From positions 452,210-497,957 of the forward strand of contig NZ_HG322953.1 of the NCBI RefSeq assembly GCF_000455325.1: 45,748 bases of DNA, given 5' to 3'. Shown here piece after piece: positions 7,312-20,572 of this stretch. The translations under genes were made by a program, and so were the position numbers. Position 1 is the first letter of the stretch; every line of letters begins with the position of its first letter. Origin of the DNA: Mycolicibacterium septicum DSM 44393 (GTDB lineage Bacteria > Actinomycetota > Actinomycetes > Mycobacteriales > Mycobacteriaceae). The notes under the pieces are model-generated. The model was given only the letters and a program-made list of their open reading frames with translations. It was not told the DNA's origin and ran no database searches.

Positions 7312-8025
7312 TCAGGCGGCGAAGCCGGCGCTGCGCACGGCCAGCGCCTCTTCGTAGCGGTCCAGTACCGTTGCCGCCACCAGGCGGTGCGGGCCAAGCG
7401 GTTCTGCCATGGGAATTCCTGCGGCGCAGGCAAATTCGGCGACCCGGTCGGTGATGCGACCATGCGCAAGGAACCAGGGCGCGATCACCAGGCGGCGGGC
7501 GCCGCGCCGATGCAACCGATCGACGGCCTCCGGCAGGGAGGGGGTCTGCCCTGTGGCGAACGCCACCTGGGTGCCGGCCCAGCGGGTGCCCTCGGCCAGC
7601 GCGCCGGCCAGGGCGGCGGTCCGCGCATTGGCGGCAGGGTGCGACGAGCCGACTCCGACCAGGATCACGCCGAGGTCGGCGTCGAAGCGGGACACTCCCA
7701 CCGCAGTCAGCCGCTCCCGCACCACCTGCAGCAGGCGGGGATCGTCGCCGAGCACATCGGCCTGGGTCACCTCGGCGCCCGAGTCGGCGATGAGCTCGGG
7801 AATGTCGATCCGGGCGTGATAGGCGCTGCCCAGCAGCAGCGGCACCACCACGGCGCCGGGTTCGACATCGGGCAGCACCTCGGTGAGGTTGGGTGCGTTC
7901 TGTTCACAGAACGCCACCCGCACCTCGGTGTCGGGAAGCAGGCGACGCAGATGCCCGCCGATGGCGTGCGCGTTGGCCGACGAACGCGGGTCCGCGCTGC
8001 CGTGTGCTGTGAGAACGAGCGTCAC
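7312..8025 (-). CDS. che1: Sirohydrochlorin ferrochelatase (CbiX/Che1 family)
   Basis: A 237-aa cytoplasmic chelatase of the CbiX/SirB family, predicted to insert Fe2+ into sirohydrochlorin to give siroheme, the cofactor of the sulfite reductase encoded two genes upstream. The N-terminal TAHGSADPRS carries the conserved metal-binding His. Two CbiX half-domains are visible: PLLLGSAYHARIDIPEL near residue 75-95 has a second conserved His, and APWFLAHGRITDRV near 185-200 is the equivalent in the second half. It ends the minus-strand nirA-cysH-che1 operon, the same order as M. tuberculosis Rv2391-Rv2393. The cysH stop is only seven bases from the start. CbiX relatives can insert cobalt, but the context argues for siroheme. 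Confidence 0.88.
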   Translation of the reverse strand: MTLVLTAHGSADPRSSANAHAIGGHLRRLLPDTEVRVAFCEQNAPNLTEVLPDVEPGAVVVPLLLGSAYHARIDIPELIADSGAEVTQADVLGDDPRLLQVVRERLTAVGVSRFDADLGVILVGVGSSHPAANARTAALAGALAEGTRWAGTQVAFATGQTPSLPEAVDRLHRRGARRLVIAPWFLAHGRITDRVAEFACAAGIPMAEPLGPHRLVAATVLDRYEEALAVRSAGFAA

Positions 8026-8032
8026 AGAGACC

Positions 8033-8734
8033 TCACGAGGCGTGCAGCCCGCACTCCGTCTTGGCCTGGCCGGCCCACCGGCCGCTGCGCGGGTCGGCGC
8101 CCTCCACGGGCTTGCTCGTGCACGGGGCGCAGCCGATGGACGGATAGCCGTCGTACACGAGGGGATTGACCAGGATGTCGTTGGCCTCGATGTAGGCCTG
8201 CATGTCGTCGTCGGACCAGGCTGCGATCGGGTTGATCTTCACCAGGCCGAAGGCGGCGTCCCAGCTGATCAGCGGGGCGTTGGCGCGGGTCGGCGCCTCC
8301 ACCCGGCGGATACCGGTGACCCAGGCGGTGTAGCCCGCCAGGGCCTTGCCCAGCGGCTCCACCTTGCGCATCCGGCAGCAGGCGGCGGCGTCGCGGGCGA
8401 ACAGGTCCTTGCCGTGCAGCTCATCCTGCTGGGCAACCGTGTTCTCGGGACGGACGTTCACCACGTTCACGCCGTACACCTGCTCCACGGCGTCACGGGT
8501 CCCGATGGTCTCGGCGAAGTGGTAGCCGGTGTCCAGGAACAGCACATCGACGCCGGGGCGGACCTTGGCGGCCATCTCGACGAGCACGGCGTCCTGCATG
8601 TTGGAGGCCACCACATAGTTGCCACCGAAGTGCTCGTCGGTCCAGCGCAGCAGCTCCTCGGCGCCGGCGTCGGCCAGCTCGGCCGCACCGCGTTCCGCAA
8701 GCTCCTGCAATTCGGTCTCAGTCACGTCATTCAC
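8033..8734 (-). CDS. cysH: Adenylyl-sulfate (APS) reductase CysH
   Basis: Reduces APS to sulfite in assimilatory sulfate reduction. The CC (ACCRMRKVEPL) and CxxC (IGCAPCTSKP) cysteines that hold a [4Fe-4S] cluster mark it as the APS-using bacterial type rather than the cluster-free PAPS type. The C-terminal ECGLH carries the catalytic cysteine that forms the thiosulfonate intermediate. The start is uncertain. The GTG at 8734 overlaps the nirA stop as GTGA and gives 233 aa. A second GTG at 8725 has GAGG seven bases upstream and gives 230 aa. The open frame reaches an ATG at 8767, but that lies inside nirA. It is the middle gene of nirA-cysH-che1. Confidence 0.92.
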   Translation of the reverse strand: MNDVTETELQELAERGAAELADAGAEELLRWTDEHFGGNYVVASNMQDAVLVEMAAKVRPGVDVLFLDTGYHFAETIGTRDAVEQVYGVNVVNVRPENTVAQQDELHGKDLFARDAAACCRMRKVEPLGKALAGYTAWVTGIRRVEAPTRANAPLISWDAAFGLVKINPIAAWSDDDMQAYIEANDILVNPLVYDGYPSIGCAPCTSKPVEGADPRSGRWAGQAKTECGLHAS

Positions 8735-10407
8735 CTCAAGTCCGCCTCGTCGGCCCGAACGGCCCACTGGGCGAAACGCTCGCCGTCCTCGCGTTGTTTC
8801 ACGAAGTTGCGGACAACCCGCTCGACGTAGTCACCGAGCTCGGTGGACAACACCTTGTGCTGGCGCAACTTGCGGCCGAATCCGCTGTCCAGGCCGAGGC
8901 TGCCGCCCAGATGAACCTGGAAGCCCTCCTCGGGCCCATCGCCGTCGTCGATCATCTGCCCCTTGAAGCCGATATCCGCGATCTGGATGCGGGCGCACGA
9001 GTTCGGGCAGCCGTTGAGGTTGACGGTCACCGGCACGTCCAGCGTCGAGTTCAGGTCGGCGAGGCGTTCCTCCAGATCGGGTACCAGGCTCTGGGCCCGC
9101 ACCCGGGTCTCGGCGAAGGACAGCTTGCAGTACTCGATGCCGGTGCAGGCCATCACGTTCTGCCGCCAGCGCGACGGGGTCGAGGACAGTCCCAGCGCGT
9201 CGAGGCCGGCGCGCAGTTCGGCCAGCTTGTCGTCGGGCACGTCGAGCACGATCAGCTTCTGGTAGGGGGTCAACCGGATTCGGTCGGACCCCGCGGCCTC
9301 GGCCAGATCGGCGACCTTGGTCAGGATGGTGCCGGACACCCGGCCGGCGATCGGTGCGACGCCGACAGCGTTGAGGCCGTTCTTGAGCTTCTGCACGCCG
9401 ACATGGTCGATGTTGTGGGGCACCTGCTCGGGCGCGGGACCGTCGATCAGCTTGCGCTTGAGGTACTCGGTCTCCAGCACCTCGCGGAACTTCTGCGGGC
9501 CCCAGTCCTTGACCAGGAACTTCAGCCGGGCCTTGTTGCGCAGGCGGCGGTAGCCGTAGTCGCGGAAGATCGAGGTGACGCCTTCCCAGACGTCGGGCAC
9601 CTCGTCCAGCGGCACCCAGACACCCAGGCGCTGGGCCAGCATCGGGTTGGTGGACAGGCCACCTCCGACCCACACGTCGAGGCCGGGGCCGTGCTCGGGG
9701 TGGTTGACCCCGATGAACGCCACGTCGTTGATCTCGTGTGCCACGTCTTGCAGACCCGAGATCGCGGTCTTGAACTTGCGCGGCAGGTTCGACAGCAGCG
9801 GGTTGCCGATGTAGCGGCGGACGATCTCTTCCAGCGCGGGCGTCGGATCGAGCACCTCGTCGAGAGATTCACCGGCCAGCGGCGAACCCAGGACGACGCG
9901 GGGGCAGTCGCCGCAGGCCTCGGTGGTCTGCAGACCGACCTCTTCGAGCCGGCGCCAGATCTCCGGCACGTCCTCGATGCGGATCCAGTGGTACTGGATG
10001 TTCTCCCGGTCGGTGATGTCAGCGGTGTCTCTGGCAAATTCGGTCGAAATCTCGCCGAGCGTGCGCAGCGACTTGGCGGTCAGTGCGCCGCCGTCGGAGC
10101 GCACCCGCATCATGAAGTACGGGGCCTCCAACAGTTCGGCGTTGTCGTCACCGGTGAAGGTGCCGTCATAGCCCTGCTCGCGCTGGGTGTACAGGCCCAT
10201 CCAGCGCATCCGGCCGCGCAGGTCGGTCTTGTCGATGCTGTCGAAGCCCTGCTTGGAGTAGACATCGAGGATGCGGGCCCGGACGTTGAGGGCGTCATCC
10301 TCCTGTTTGAACACCTCGTTGGGGTTCAGCGGATCGCGGCTACCCAGCGCCCACTGACCCTCGTCGCGAGTCTTCGCGGGTCGTGGCTGGGCTTGAACCT
10401 CGGTCAT
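8731..10407 (-). CDS. nirA: Ferredoxin-dependent sulfite reductase NirA/SirA
   Basis: A 558-aa siroheme/[4Fe-4S] enzyme that reduces sulfite to sulfide with six electrons from ferredoxin. The cluster cysteines are at C421 and C427 (ACTGIEYCK) and C467 and C471 (NGCPNSCAR). All are offset by exactly four residues from those recalled for M. tuberculosis NirA. Y73 (WMGLYTQR) and C165 (TTEACGD) have the same 92-residue spacing as the Tyr69-Cys161 covalent pair of that enzyme. The ribosome site is AAGAGGAG before the ATG. It is first in its operon and preceded by a poly-cysteine leader ORF (10532-10627), so its expression is probably set by cysteine supply. Confidence 0.95.
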   Translation of the reverse strand: MTEVQAQPRPAKTRDEGQWALGSRDPLNPNEVFKQEDDALNVRARILDVYSKQGFDSIDKTDLRGRMRWMGLYTQREQGYDGTFTGDDNAELLEAPYFMMRVRSDGGALTAKSLRTLGEISTEFARDTADITDRENIQYHWIRIEDVPEIWRRLEEVGLQTTEACGDCPRVVLGSPLAGESLDEVLDPTPALEEIVRRYIGNPLLSNLPRKFKTAISGLQDVAHEINDVAFIGVNHPEHGPGLDVWVGGGLSTNPMLAQRLGVWVPLDEVPDVWEGVTSIFRDYGYRRLRNKARLKFLVKDWGPQKFREVLETEYLKRKLIDGPAPEQVPHNIDHVGVQKLKNGLNAVGVAPIAGRVSGTILTKVADLAEAAGSDRIRLTPYQKLIVLDVPDDKLAELRAGLDALGLSSTPSRWRQNVMACTGIEYCKLSFAETRVRAQSLVPDLEERLADLNSTLDVPVTVNLNGCPNSCARIQIADIGFKGQMIDDGDGPEEGFQVHLGGSLGLDSGFGRKLRQHKVLSTELGDYVERVVRNFVKQREDGERFAQWAVRADEADLR

Positions 10408-10531
10408 TGCTTGGCTCCTCTTATGGAACCGACCGCTGGAATGCGCTTATCGCCGGTGGGGCTGTCCGGCGGCGCAGATCCGGCGGCCAGCTGAATGTAT
10501 TGGGCGGGCGGGTTCCGAAATCAACGCACGA
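10408..10531 (-). promoter_or_regulatory. Attenuator region between leader ORF and nirA
   Basis: On the minus strand this region holds an inverted repeat CGCCGG-N9-CCGGCG (10451-10471). A second copy of the left arm, GCCGCCGG, lies further 5', so CCGGCGGC appears on the plus strand at both 10466-10473 and 10480-10487. The two copies could compete for the same partner. A 6-base GGAACC / GGTTCC pairing could also close the region just before the nirA ribosome site. Alternative pairings of this kind fit attenuation coupled to leader translation. Repeats are seen; the mechanism is inferred. Confidence 0.45.
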
Positions 10532-10627
10532 TTAAGGCAGACAGCAACAGCTACAGACGCGCTTGAAATCGACATGCCGACGGGCCACCAGCTGAATGCG
10601 GGTGGTGCTGTTGTGGGCGGCAGTCAC
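10532..10627 (-). CDS. Poly-cysteine leader peptide upstream of nirA
   Basis: A 31-codon ORF, GTG start at 10627 and TAA at 10532-10534, encoding a peptide that begins MTAAHNSTTR and ends VCSCCCLP: four cysteines in five residues just before the stop. No ribosome site precedes the GTG. A possible extended -10 (TGGCACAAT on the minus strand) ends six bases upstream, so the transcript is probably leaderless. This fits the class of leaderless poly-cysteine short ORFs described in mycobacteria as cysteine-responsive attenuators of downstream sulfur genes. Ribosome pausing on the Cys codons when cysteine is scarce would raise nirA-cysH-che1 expression. The ORF is seen directly; regulation follows from the known class. 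Confidence 0.8.
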   Translation of the reverse strand: MTAAHNSTTRIQLVARRHVDFKRVCSCCCLP

Positions 10628-10645
10628 GTCGCCATTGTGCCACGA
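10628..10645 (-). promoter_or_regulatory. Candidate leaderless promoter for the leader ORF/nirA operon
   Basis: An extended -10 element, TGG-CACAAT on the minus strand, is placed so that transcription would start at or next to the GTG of the leader ORF. No clear -35 was seen. Position and spacing are the evidence. Confidence 0.4.
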
Positions 10646-10728
10646 TTGTCGTCACCTGCCCTAACCGGGCCATATTTGCGCTCAGGGTGAGCAAAAGTCC
10701 GCGCTGGACAGTCTGGGAAAATCAAATC

Positions 10729-11901
10729 ATGAGCACCCGTACCGCGCCTGTCGGCCAACCCGAGTTGGCCCACCTGCCAGGTCGCGCGTTCGGCATCTAC
10801 ATCCACGTCCCGTTCTGCGCGACGCGGTGCGGATACTGCGACTTCAACACCTACACACCCGCCGAACTGGGTGGTGCGAACCCCGATGGCTGGCTGGCCG
10901 CGTTGCGCGTGGAACTGCGGCTGGCGGCCGAAAGGGTCGGTTCCGTGCCCGTGCAGACGGTGTTCGTCGGCGGCGGCACGCCCTCGTTGCTCGGCGGTGC
11001 CGGCCTGGCCGCGGTGCTCGGAGCCGTCCGCGACAACTTCGACCTGGCGGTCGGCGCCGAGGTGACCACCGAAGCCAACCCGGAGTCCACCTCGCCGGAG
11101 ATGTTCGCGACGTTGCGCGAGGCCGGCTACACCCGGGTGTCCCTGGGCATGCAGTCGGCGGCGCCGCAGGTGTTGGCGGTGCTGGATCGGACGCACTCCC
11201 CGGGGCGCGCGCCTGCGGCGGCGGTGGAGGCCAGGGCCGCGGGGTTCGAACACGTCAACATCGATCTCATCTACGGCACGCCGGGGGAGACCGACGACGA
11301 TCTGCGGCGCTCGATCGACGTCGCGGTGGGTGCAGGTGTCGACCACGTGTCCGCCTATTCGCTGATCGTCGAGGACGGCACCGCCCTGGCCCGCCGGGTG
11401 CGTCGTGGCGAGATCGCCCGGCCTGACGACGACGTGCTCGCGCAGCGCTACGAACTGCTCGACAGCCGGCTCTCGGCGGCGGGCCTGCACTGGTACGAGG
11501 TGTCGAACTGGAGCACCGAAGGCGGAGAGTGCCGGCACAACCTCGGCTACTGGGGCGGTGGCGAGTGGTGGGGCGCCGGTCCCGGAGCGCACGGTTTCCT
11601 CGGGGATACCCGGTGGTGGAATGTCAAGCACCCCAATGCTTATGCACAGGATTTGGCTGAAGACCGGTTGCCCATCGCCGATTTCGAGAAGCTCGATGCT
11701 CGCGACCGGCATGTGGAGGAAGTGATGCTGCGGGTCAGGCTTCGTGGCGGTCTCCCGGTGGCACTACTCGATACCGGCGAACAGGTTCGCGCCGAAACTC
11801 TTTGTGGTGAAGGGCTTCTCCTGCGGCAGCGGGACGCCCTGGTGCTGACCGACCGTGGTCGTCTGCTCGCCGACGGGGTCGTCCGGGACCTGTTGGGGTA
11901 G
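10729..11901 (+). CDS. hemW: Radical SAM heme chaperone HemW (annotated hemN)
   Basis: A 390-aa radical S-adenosylmethionine protein. The cluster motif CATRCGYCDF (CxxxCxYC) lies near residue 30, followed by VFVGGGTPSLL and VTTEANPES, typical of HemN/HemW. It lacks the N-terminal extension of true oxygen-independent coproporphyrinogen III oxidase, so HemW, a heme-binding chaperone, is the better name although mycobacterial orthologues are listed as hemN. I chose the ATG at 10729 (MSTRTAPVG), preceded by GGGAAA; the frame is open to 10687 without a better start. It is monocistronic, with a strong hairpin at its stop codon. Enzyme versus chaperone role cannot be settled from sequence alone. Confidence 0.9.
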   Translation: MSTRTAPVGQPELAHLPGRAFGIYIHVPFCATRCGYCDFNTYTPAELGGANPDGWLAALRVELRLAAERVGSVPVQTVFVGGGTPSLLGGAGLAAVLGAVRDNFDLAVGAEVTTEANPESTSPEMFATLREAGYTRVSLGMQSAAPQVLAVLDRTHSPGRAPAAAVEARAAGFEHVNIDLIYGTPGETDDDLRRSIDVAVGAGVDHVSAYSLIVEDGTALARRVRRGEIARPDDDVLAQRYELLDSRLSAAGLHWYEVSNWSTEGGECRHNLGYWGGGEWWGAGPGAHGFLGDTRWWNVKHPNAYAQDLAEDRLPIADFEKLDARDRHVEEVMLRVRLRGGLPVALLDTGEQVRAETLCGEGLLLRQRDALVLTDRGRLLADGVVRDLLG

Positions 11902-11919
11902 CCGGCGGAGCCCGCCGGC
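11901..11919 (+). terminator. Hairpin terminator after hemW
   Basis: An 8-bp stem GCCGGCGG / CCGCCGGC with a 3-base loop, starting at the last base of the hemW stop codon. It separates hemW from the iron-regulated mbtI promoter about 100 bases further on. Confidence 0.6.
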
Positions 11920-12020
11920 GACATTCTGTGGGGTATCTGTGAGTTGACTGTGCCTTGATTGGGAGACCGCTATGCGAAAGATATTGATTCCGTAGTAAAT
12001 ACGTAGGTCTGCGCAATGGG

Positions 12021-12039
12021 TAAGGCGAGGCTAAGCTTT
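12021..12039 (+). promoter_or_regulatory. Putative IdeR box before mbtI
   Basis: TAAGGCGAGGCTAAGCTTT matches 13 of 19 positions of the IdeR/DtxR consensus TTAGGTTAGGCTAACCTAA. It ends five bases before the mbtI ATG and overlaps a possible -10 (TAAGCT, 12032-12037). That spacing puts the start of transcription at the ATG, so the mbtI mRNA may be leaderless. Iron-loaded IdeR here would block transcription. Confidence 0.6.
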
Positions 12040-12044
12040 GCCAA

Positions 12045-13430
12045 ATGCTCACCAAGAACGACCAAGCTGACTGCAATGCTTCGGCCGCGCTCGCCTCGTT
12101 CGAGCTGTCCGCGGGTGACATCGGCCCAGCCGACCTGGTCGCCGAGATCGCTCGCGCGTTGTCCGACGACGGCAGTGATTACGTGGTGTACGAGCGGGGA
12201 AACCGGTGGATTCTGGCTTCCGGTGCGCAATGCGGTGTCGAGTTGGACAGCGATGAACTGCGGCTCACCCGCGACGGAGCCGTAGCGGCCCGTCGGCCAT
12301 GGACCGGTAGGCCGGGCGCCGTACTCGGCGAAGCGCTGGATCTGATGCTCGCCGACTCCGAAACCCACGCCGACACCGCATTCGGCTGGGTCGCATTCGA
12401 ATTCGGCGCGTTCAAGTTCGGTCTCGAAGACCGATTGCCGCCGAAGACTCCGCTGGCGCGGGTCTTCAGTCCGCTGACCCAGATCGAGGTCACCGCGGAA
12501 CGGGTCACCGTGCTCGGTGGCCGTGAGAGCGACCACGATGTCGTGCGGCGACTGATCGCCGAGGGGCTCCCGCCCGCGGCCGACCCCCGCGGCGTCGACA
12601 TCCGGCAGGACAGCAGTGGCTACCGTGACCGGGTAGCAGCGGCGATCGACGAGATCGGCCGGGGGCGGTATCAGAAGGTCATTCTGTCGCGGCGCTTCGA
12701 CGTGCCGTTCCGGCTCGACTTCCCGTCGACCTACCGGCTGGGGCGCCGGCACAACAACCCGGCACGTTCATTCCTGTTGCGGCTCGGCTCACTTCGTGCG
12801 CTCGGCTACAGCCCCGAACTCGTCGCCGCCGTGCACCAGGACGGGCTCGTGGTGACCGAACCGCTGGCCGGAACCCGTGCGCTCGGTCGCGGCGCAGCCA
12901 ACGATCAGGCGGCCCGCGACGATCTTGAGTCCAACTCCAAGGAAATCGTCGAACATGCGATATCCGTGCGCAGTTCGCTCAAGGAGATTGCCGAGGTCGC
13001 CGAACCCGGCACGGCGACGGTCACCGACTTCATGACCATTCGTGAGCGCGGAAGCGTGCAGCACCTGGGGTCCACGGTGGGCGCTCGCCTCGACCCGTCG
13101 ATGGATCGCATGGACGCGCTGGAAGCGCTGTTCCCGGCGGTGACGGCATCGGGCATCCCCAAGGCCGAGGGGGTCGATGCGATCCTGCGGCACGACGAAC
13201 TGCCCCGTGGGTTGTATTCGGGGGCGGTGGCGATGTTCTCGGCCGACGGTTCCCTCGACGCGGCGCTCGCGCTACGGGCGGCGTATGAAGCCGACGGACA
13301 CACCTGGCTGCGGGCCGGCGCCGGCATCATCGCCGAGTCCACGCCCGACCGCGAGTTCGAGGAGACCTGCGAAAAGCTGAGCACGTTGTCGCCGTACCTC
13401 ATCGAGGGAGCCGAGCCGGCATGTGAGTGA
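12045..13430 (+). CDS. mbtI: Salicylate synthase MbtI
   Basis: A 461-aa Mg2+-dependent chorismate-utilising enzyme that converts chorismate through isochorismate to salicylate, the first precursor of mycobactin. The C-terminal chorismate-binding fold shows YQKVILSRRFDVPF (with the conserved Lys), TEPLAGTRALGRG, LESNSKEIVEHAISVRSSL (Glu Mg ligand region), VQHLGSTVGARL, and GLYSGAVAMFSADGSLDAALALR through EFEETCEKL. Length is close to the roughly 450 aa of M. tuberculosis MbtI. No ribosome site precedes the ATG, in line with a leaderless transcript from the IdeR-box promoter. It is on the plus strand, separate from the mbtB-H operon and followed by the 6-MSA-type PKS gene. Confidence 0.95.
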   Translation: MLTKNDQADCNASAALASFELSAGDIGPADLVAEIARALSDDGSDYVVYERGNRWILASGAQCGVELDSDELRLTRDGAVAARRPWTGRPGAVLGEALDLMLADSETHADTAFGWVAFEFGAFKFGLEDRLPPKTPLARVFSPLTQIEVTAERVTVLGGRESDHDVVRRLIAEGLPPAADPRGVDIRQDSSGYRDRVAAAIDEIGRGRYQKVILSRRFDVPFRLDFPSTYRLGRRHNNPARSFLLRLGSLRALGYSPELVAAVHQDGLVVTEPLAGTRALGRGAANDQAARDDLESNSKEIVEHAISVRSSLKEIAEVAEPGTATVTDFMTIRERGSVQHLGSTVGARLDPSMDRMDALEALFPAVTASGIPKAEGVDAILRHDELPRGLYSGAVAMFSADGSLDAALALRAAYEADGHTWLRAGAGIIAESTPDREFEETCEKLSTLSPYLIEGAEPACE

Positions 13431-13437
13431 GCTAACA

Positions 13438-13458
13438 CGCCGACGGCAGTCGTCGGCG
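13438..13458 (+). terminator. Hairpin after mbtI
   Basis: An 8-bp stem CGCCGACG / CGTCGGCG with a 5-base loop, eight bases after the mbtI stop. It may end the mbtI transcript before the separately promoted PKS gene. Confidence 0.5.
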
Positions 13459-13613
13459 AGGCTGAACGGGTAGTCAAAACCGCCGCCTCGACCGGCAAAG
13501 CCGCACGTCATCGCCGCCTGGGGGGCTTCCCAGGAGATTCACAGTTGGTTCTGAGGTAGAACTCCTGCTCTCTCCGATCGTGTGCCACTATTGTCCGCAT
13601 GTCGGCAGCGTAT

Positions 13614-13632
13614 TTAGGCAAGCCTATCCAGG
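13614..13632 (+). promoter_or_regulatory. Putative IdeR box before the 6-MSAS-type PKS
   Basis: TTAGGCAAGCCTATCCAGG matches 12 of 19 positions of the IdeR consensus, with a perfect left half. The following bases (GGCTTACCT, 13631-13639) give a good second right half-site, so two overlapping boxes may exist. It lies 27 bases before the ATG and suggests that the PKS is iron-repressed with the rest of the cluster. An in-frame stop (13615-13617) inside the box rules out a longer protein. Confidence 0.5.
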
Positions 13633-13659
13633 CTTACCTCGCGGCCGGGTCCTGCTGAC

Positions 13660-18823
<5,164 letters not shown>

Positions 18824-18834
<11 letters not shown>

Positions 18835-20470
18835 TAGTGGCGATCAGCTTCTTCTTGTCGACCTTGCCCACCGCGGTGGCGGGCAGGGTCGACATCGGGA
18901 CCAGTACGTCGGGCCGGGCGTGGGCCGATGCTCCGCGTTCGTCGAGGAACTCGTTGAGCTGGACAAGGCTGATCGGTGCGCCTTTGAAAACCACTGCAGC
19001 GCCGATCTTTTCGCCGAGGTAGTCGTCGGGCAACGCCACCGCTGCCGCCGCGAAGACGGCCGGGTGGCTCAGCAGATGGTCCTCGAGGTCGGTGGCCGAC
19101 ACCGTCTCGCCGCCGCGGTGGATGACGTCCTTGATCCGGCCGGTCACCTCGACGTAGCCGGCCCGCGGCCCGTCGGTGAAGATCCGCACCCGGTCGCCGG
19201 TTCGGTAAAACCCGTCGGGGCTGAAGGACCGGGCATTGGCCTCGTCGGCGCGGTAGTAGCCGTTGAGGGTGTAGGGCCCGCGGACCAGCAGCTCACCCTC
19301 CTGCCCGGGCGCGACGTCGTGGCCGTCCTCGTCCACCACGCGCATCTCGTCATGGGGCGACATCGGCCGGCCCTGGGTGTGCTCCACCACGTCCACCGGA
19401 TCGCCCGGCCGGGTGAAATTCAGCATTCCTTCGGCCATTCCGAAGATCTGCTGCAGCCCTGAGCTCAGGCCCTGATGCACGAAACGGGCCTCGTCCGGGG
19501 ACATCCGCGATCCGCCCACCTGGACCACCCGCAGCGAGGTCGGCAGGACCGGTTCCCAGTCGCAGGCCTGGGCCCACAGCTTGGCCAGGGCGTTGACGAG
19601 TCCGGTCACCGTGACGCCGTGGGTGTTGATCAGGGCGAAGGCCGATTCGGGGCTGGGGTCGTCGGTGTAGACGGTGGTCGCGCCGACCGTCATCGAGCCG
19701 AGCAGGCCCGGGCAGGCGAGCGGGAAATTGTGTCCGGCGGGCAGTGCCGCGAGATACACGTCGTCGTGCACCATTTCGCATGCCTGTGCGCACGCGGCGG
19801 CGTTGTAGCGGTAGTCGTCATGCGTGCGGGGGATGAGCTTGGGCAGCCCCGTGGTTCCGCCGGAAACCAGCAGCACCGCGGGACCGCTGGTGTCGACGGT
19901 GACGCTCAGTGGGGTGCCGTCGGAATCCTTGAGGGCCGACCAGGATTGGAAGGAACCCGGGTCGCCGTCGACGAGGATGTGACTCAGTCGTGGATGTTCG
20001 GAGGCGACTTGGGCGGCCAGCTCGCGGAAGTCGAATCCGGCGATGAGGTCGGGGATCACCAGGCCGACGGCGCCGCTGACTTCGGCGAAATGGCCCAGTT
20101 CGGCCGACCGGTGGCCGGGCAGGCACAGGACGGGGACCGCCCCGGCGCGAAGCAGGCCGAAGAGGGCGACCGCGAATTCGCGGGTGTTCGGCAGCTGCAC
20201 CAGGAAGCGGTCGCCGGGGTTGATCCCGCGGGCGGCCAGGGCGGCGCCGATGCGGTCGGCGAGTGCGTCCAGTTCGGCGAACGTGTGACTGCCGGTGGAA
20301 TCGACGACGGCCGGCTTGTCCGGCCAGCGTTCGGCGGCCTCGCGCAGGATGCCGTCCAGCGCCTTGCCCTGCCAGTACCCGGCCTGGCGGTATACCTCGG
20401 CGCGGTCTTCGGGGAAGGGGGTGAATCCGTTTGCCAATTCGTCCTGTTCGCGGTCAAAACCGGTGGTCAT
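18824..20470 (-). CDS. mbtA: Aryl acid (salicylate)-AMP ligase MbtA
   Basis: A 548-aa stand-alone adenylating enzyme of the EntE/DhbE family that activates salicylate as its AMP ester and loads it on the aryl carrier domain of MbtB. The P-loop LLVSGGTTGLPKLIPRTHDDY is the aryl-acid ligase signature. Further motifs are FGMAEGMLNFTR (A5 region), YRTGDRVR (A7), GRIKDVIHRGGETVSATDLE (A8) and the A10 lysine in TAVGKVDKKKL. It is divergent from mbtB across a 102-base region with two IdeR-like boxes. Its 3' end overlaps the convergent PKS gene by 11 bases. Whether its aryl pocket prefers salicylate or accepts 6-methylsalicylate is the key open point, given the adjacent PKS. Confidence 0.93.
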
Positions 20471-20510
20471 CGGTGGTCTCGGCTCCCGTCGGGTGGGTGT
20501 GTCAGCAGAT

Positions 20511-20529
20511 CGAATATAGGGTAACCTTC
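20511..20529 (-). promoter_or_regulatory. Putative IdeR box on the mbtA side
   Basis: On the minus strand, GAAGGTTACCCTATATTCG keeps the AGGTTA-CCTA core and matches 11-12 of 19 positions of the IdeR consensus. Together with the stronger site at 20536-20554 it forms a two-box divergent control region between mbtA and mbtB, as known for mycobacterial mbtA-mbtB. Confidence 0.45.
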
Positions 20530-20535
20530 ACAAAG

Positions 20536-20554
20536 TTAGGGCAGCCTTTACTAA
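20536..20554 (+). promoter_or_regulatory. Putative IdeR box before mbtB
   Basis: TTAGGGCAGCCTTTACTAA matches 13 of 19 consensus positions, including both outer ends. The same TTAGGGCAG-S-CTTT string recurs at 24103. It lies 18 bases before the mbtB GTG, which has GGAGG at 20561-20565 as ribosome site. Confidence 0.65.
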
Positions 20555-20572
20555 TTGTTCGGAGGATGAAGC

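Noticed and set aside
10646..10664. TTAGGGCAGG on the minus strand upstream of the nirA leader, identical to the left half of the IdeR-like box at 24103
   Set aside because: The right half is absent (11 of 19 matches overall) and no iron link to the sulfur operon is evident.
13431..13659. Possible small mbtJ remnant or gene between mbtI and the PKS
   Set aside because: No ORF with coding character or ribosome site; the region holds only a hairpin and the IdeR-like promoter.
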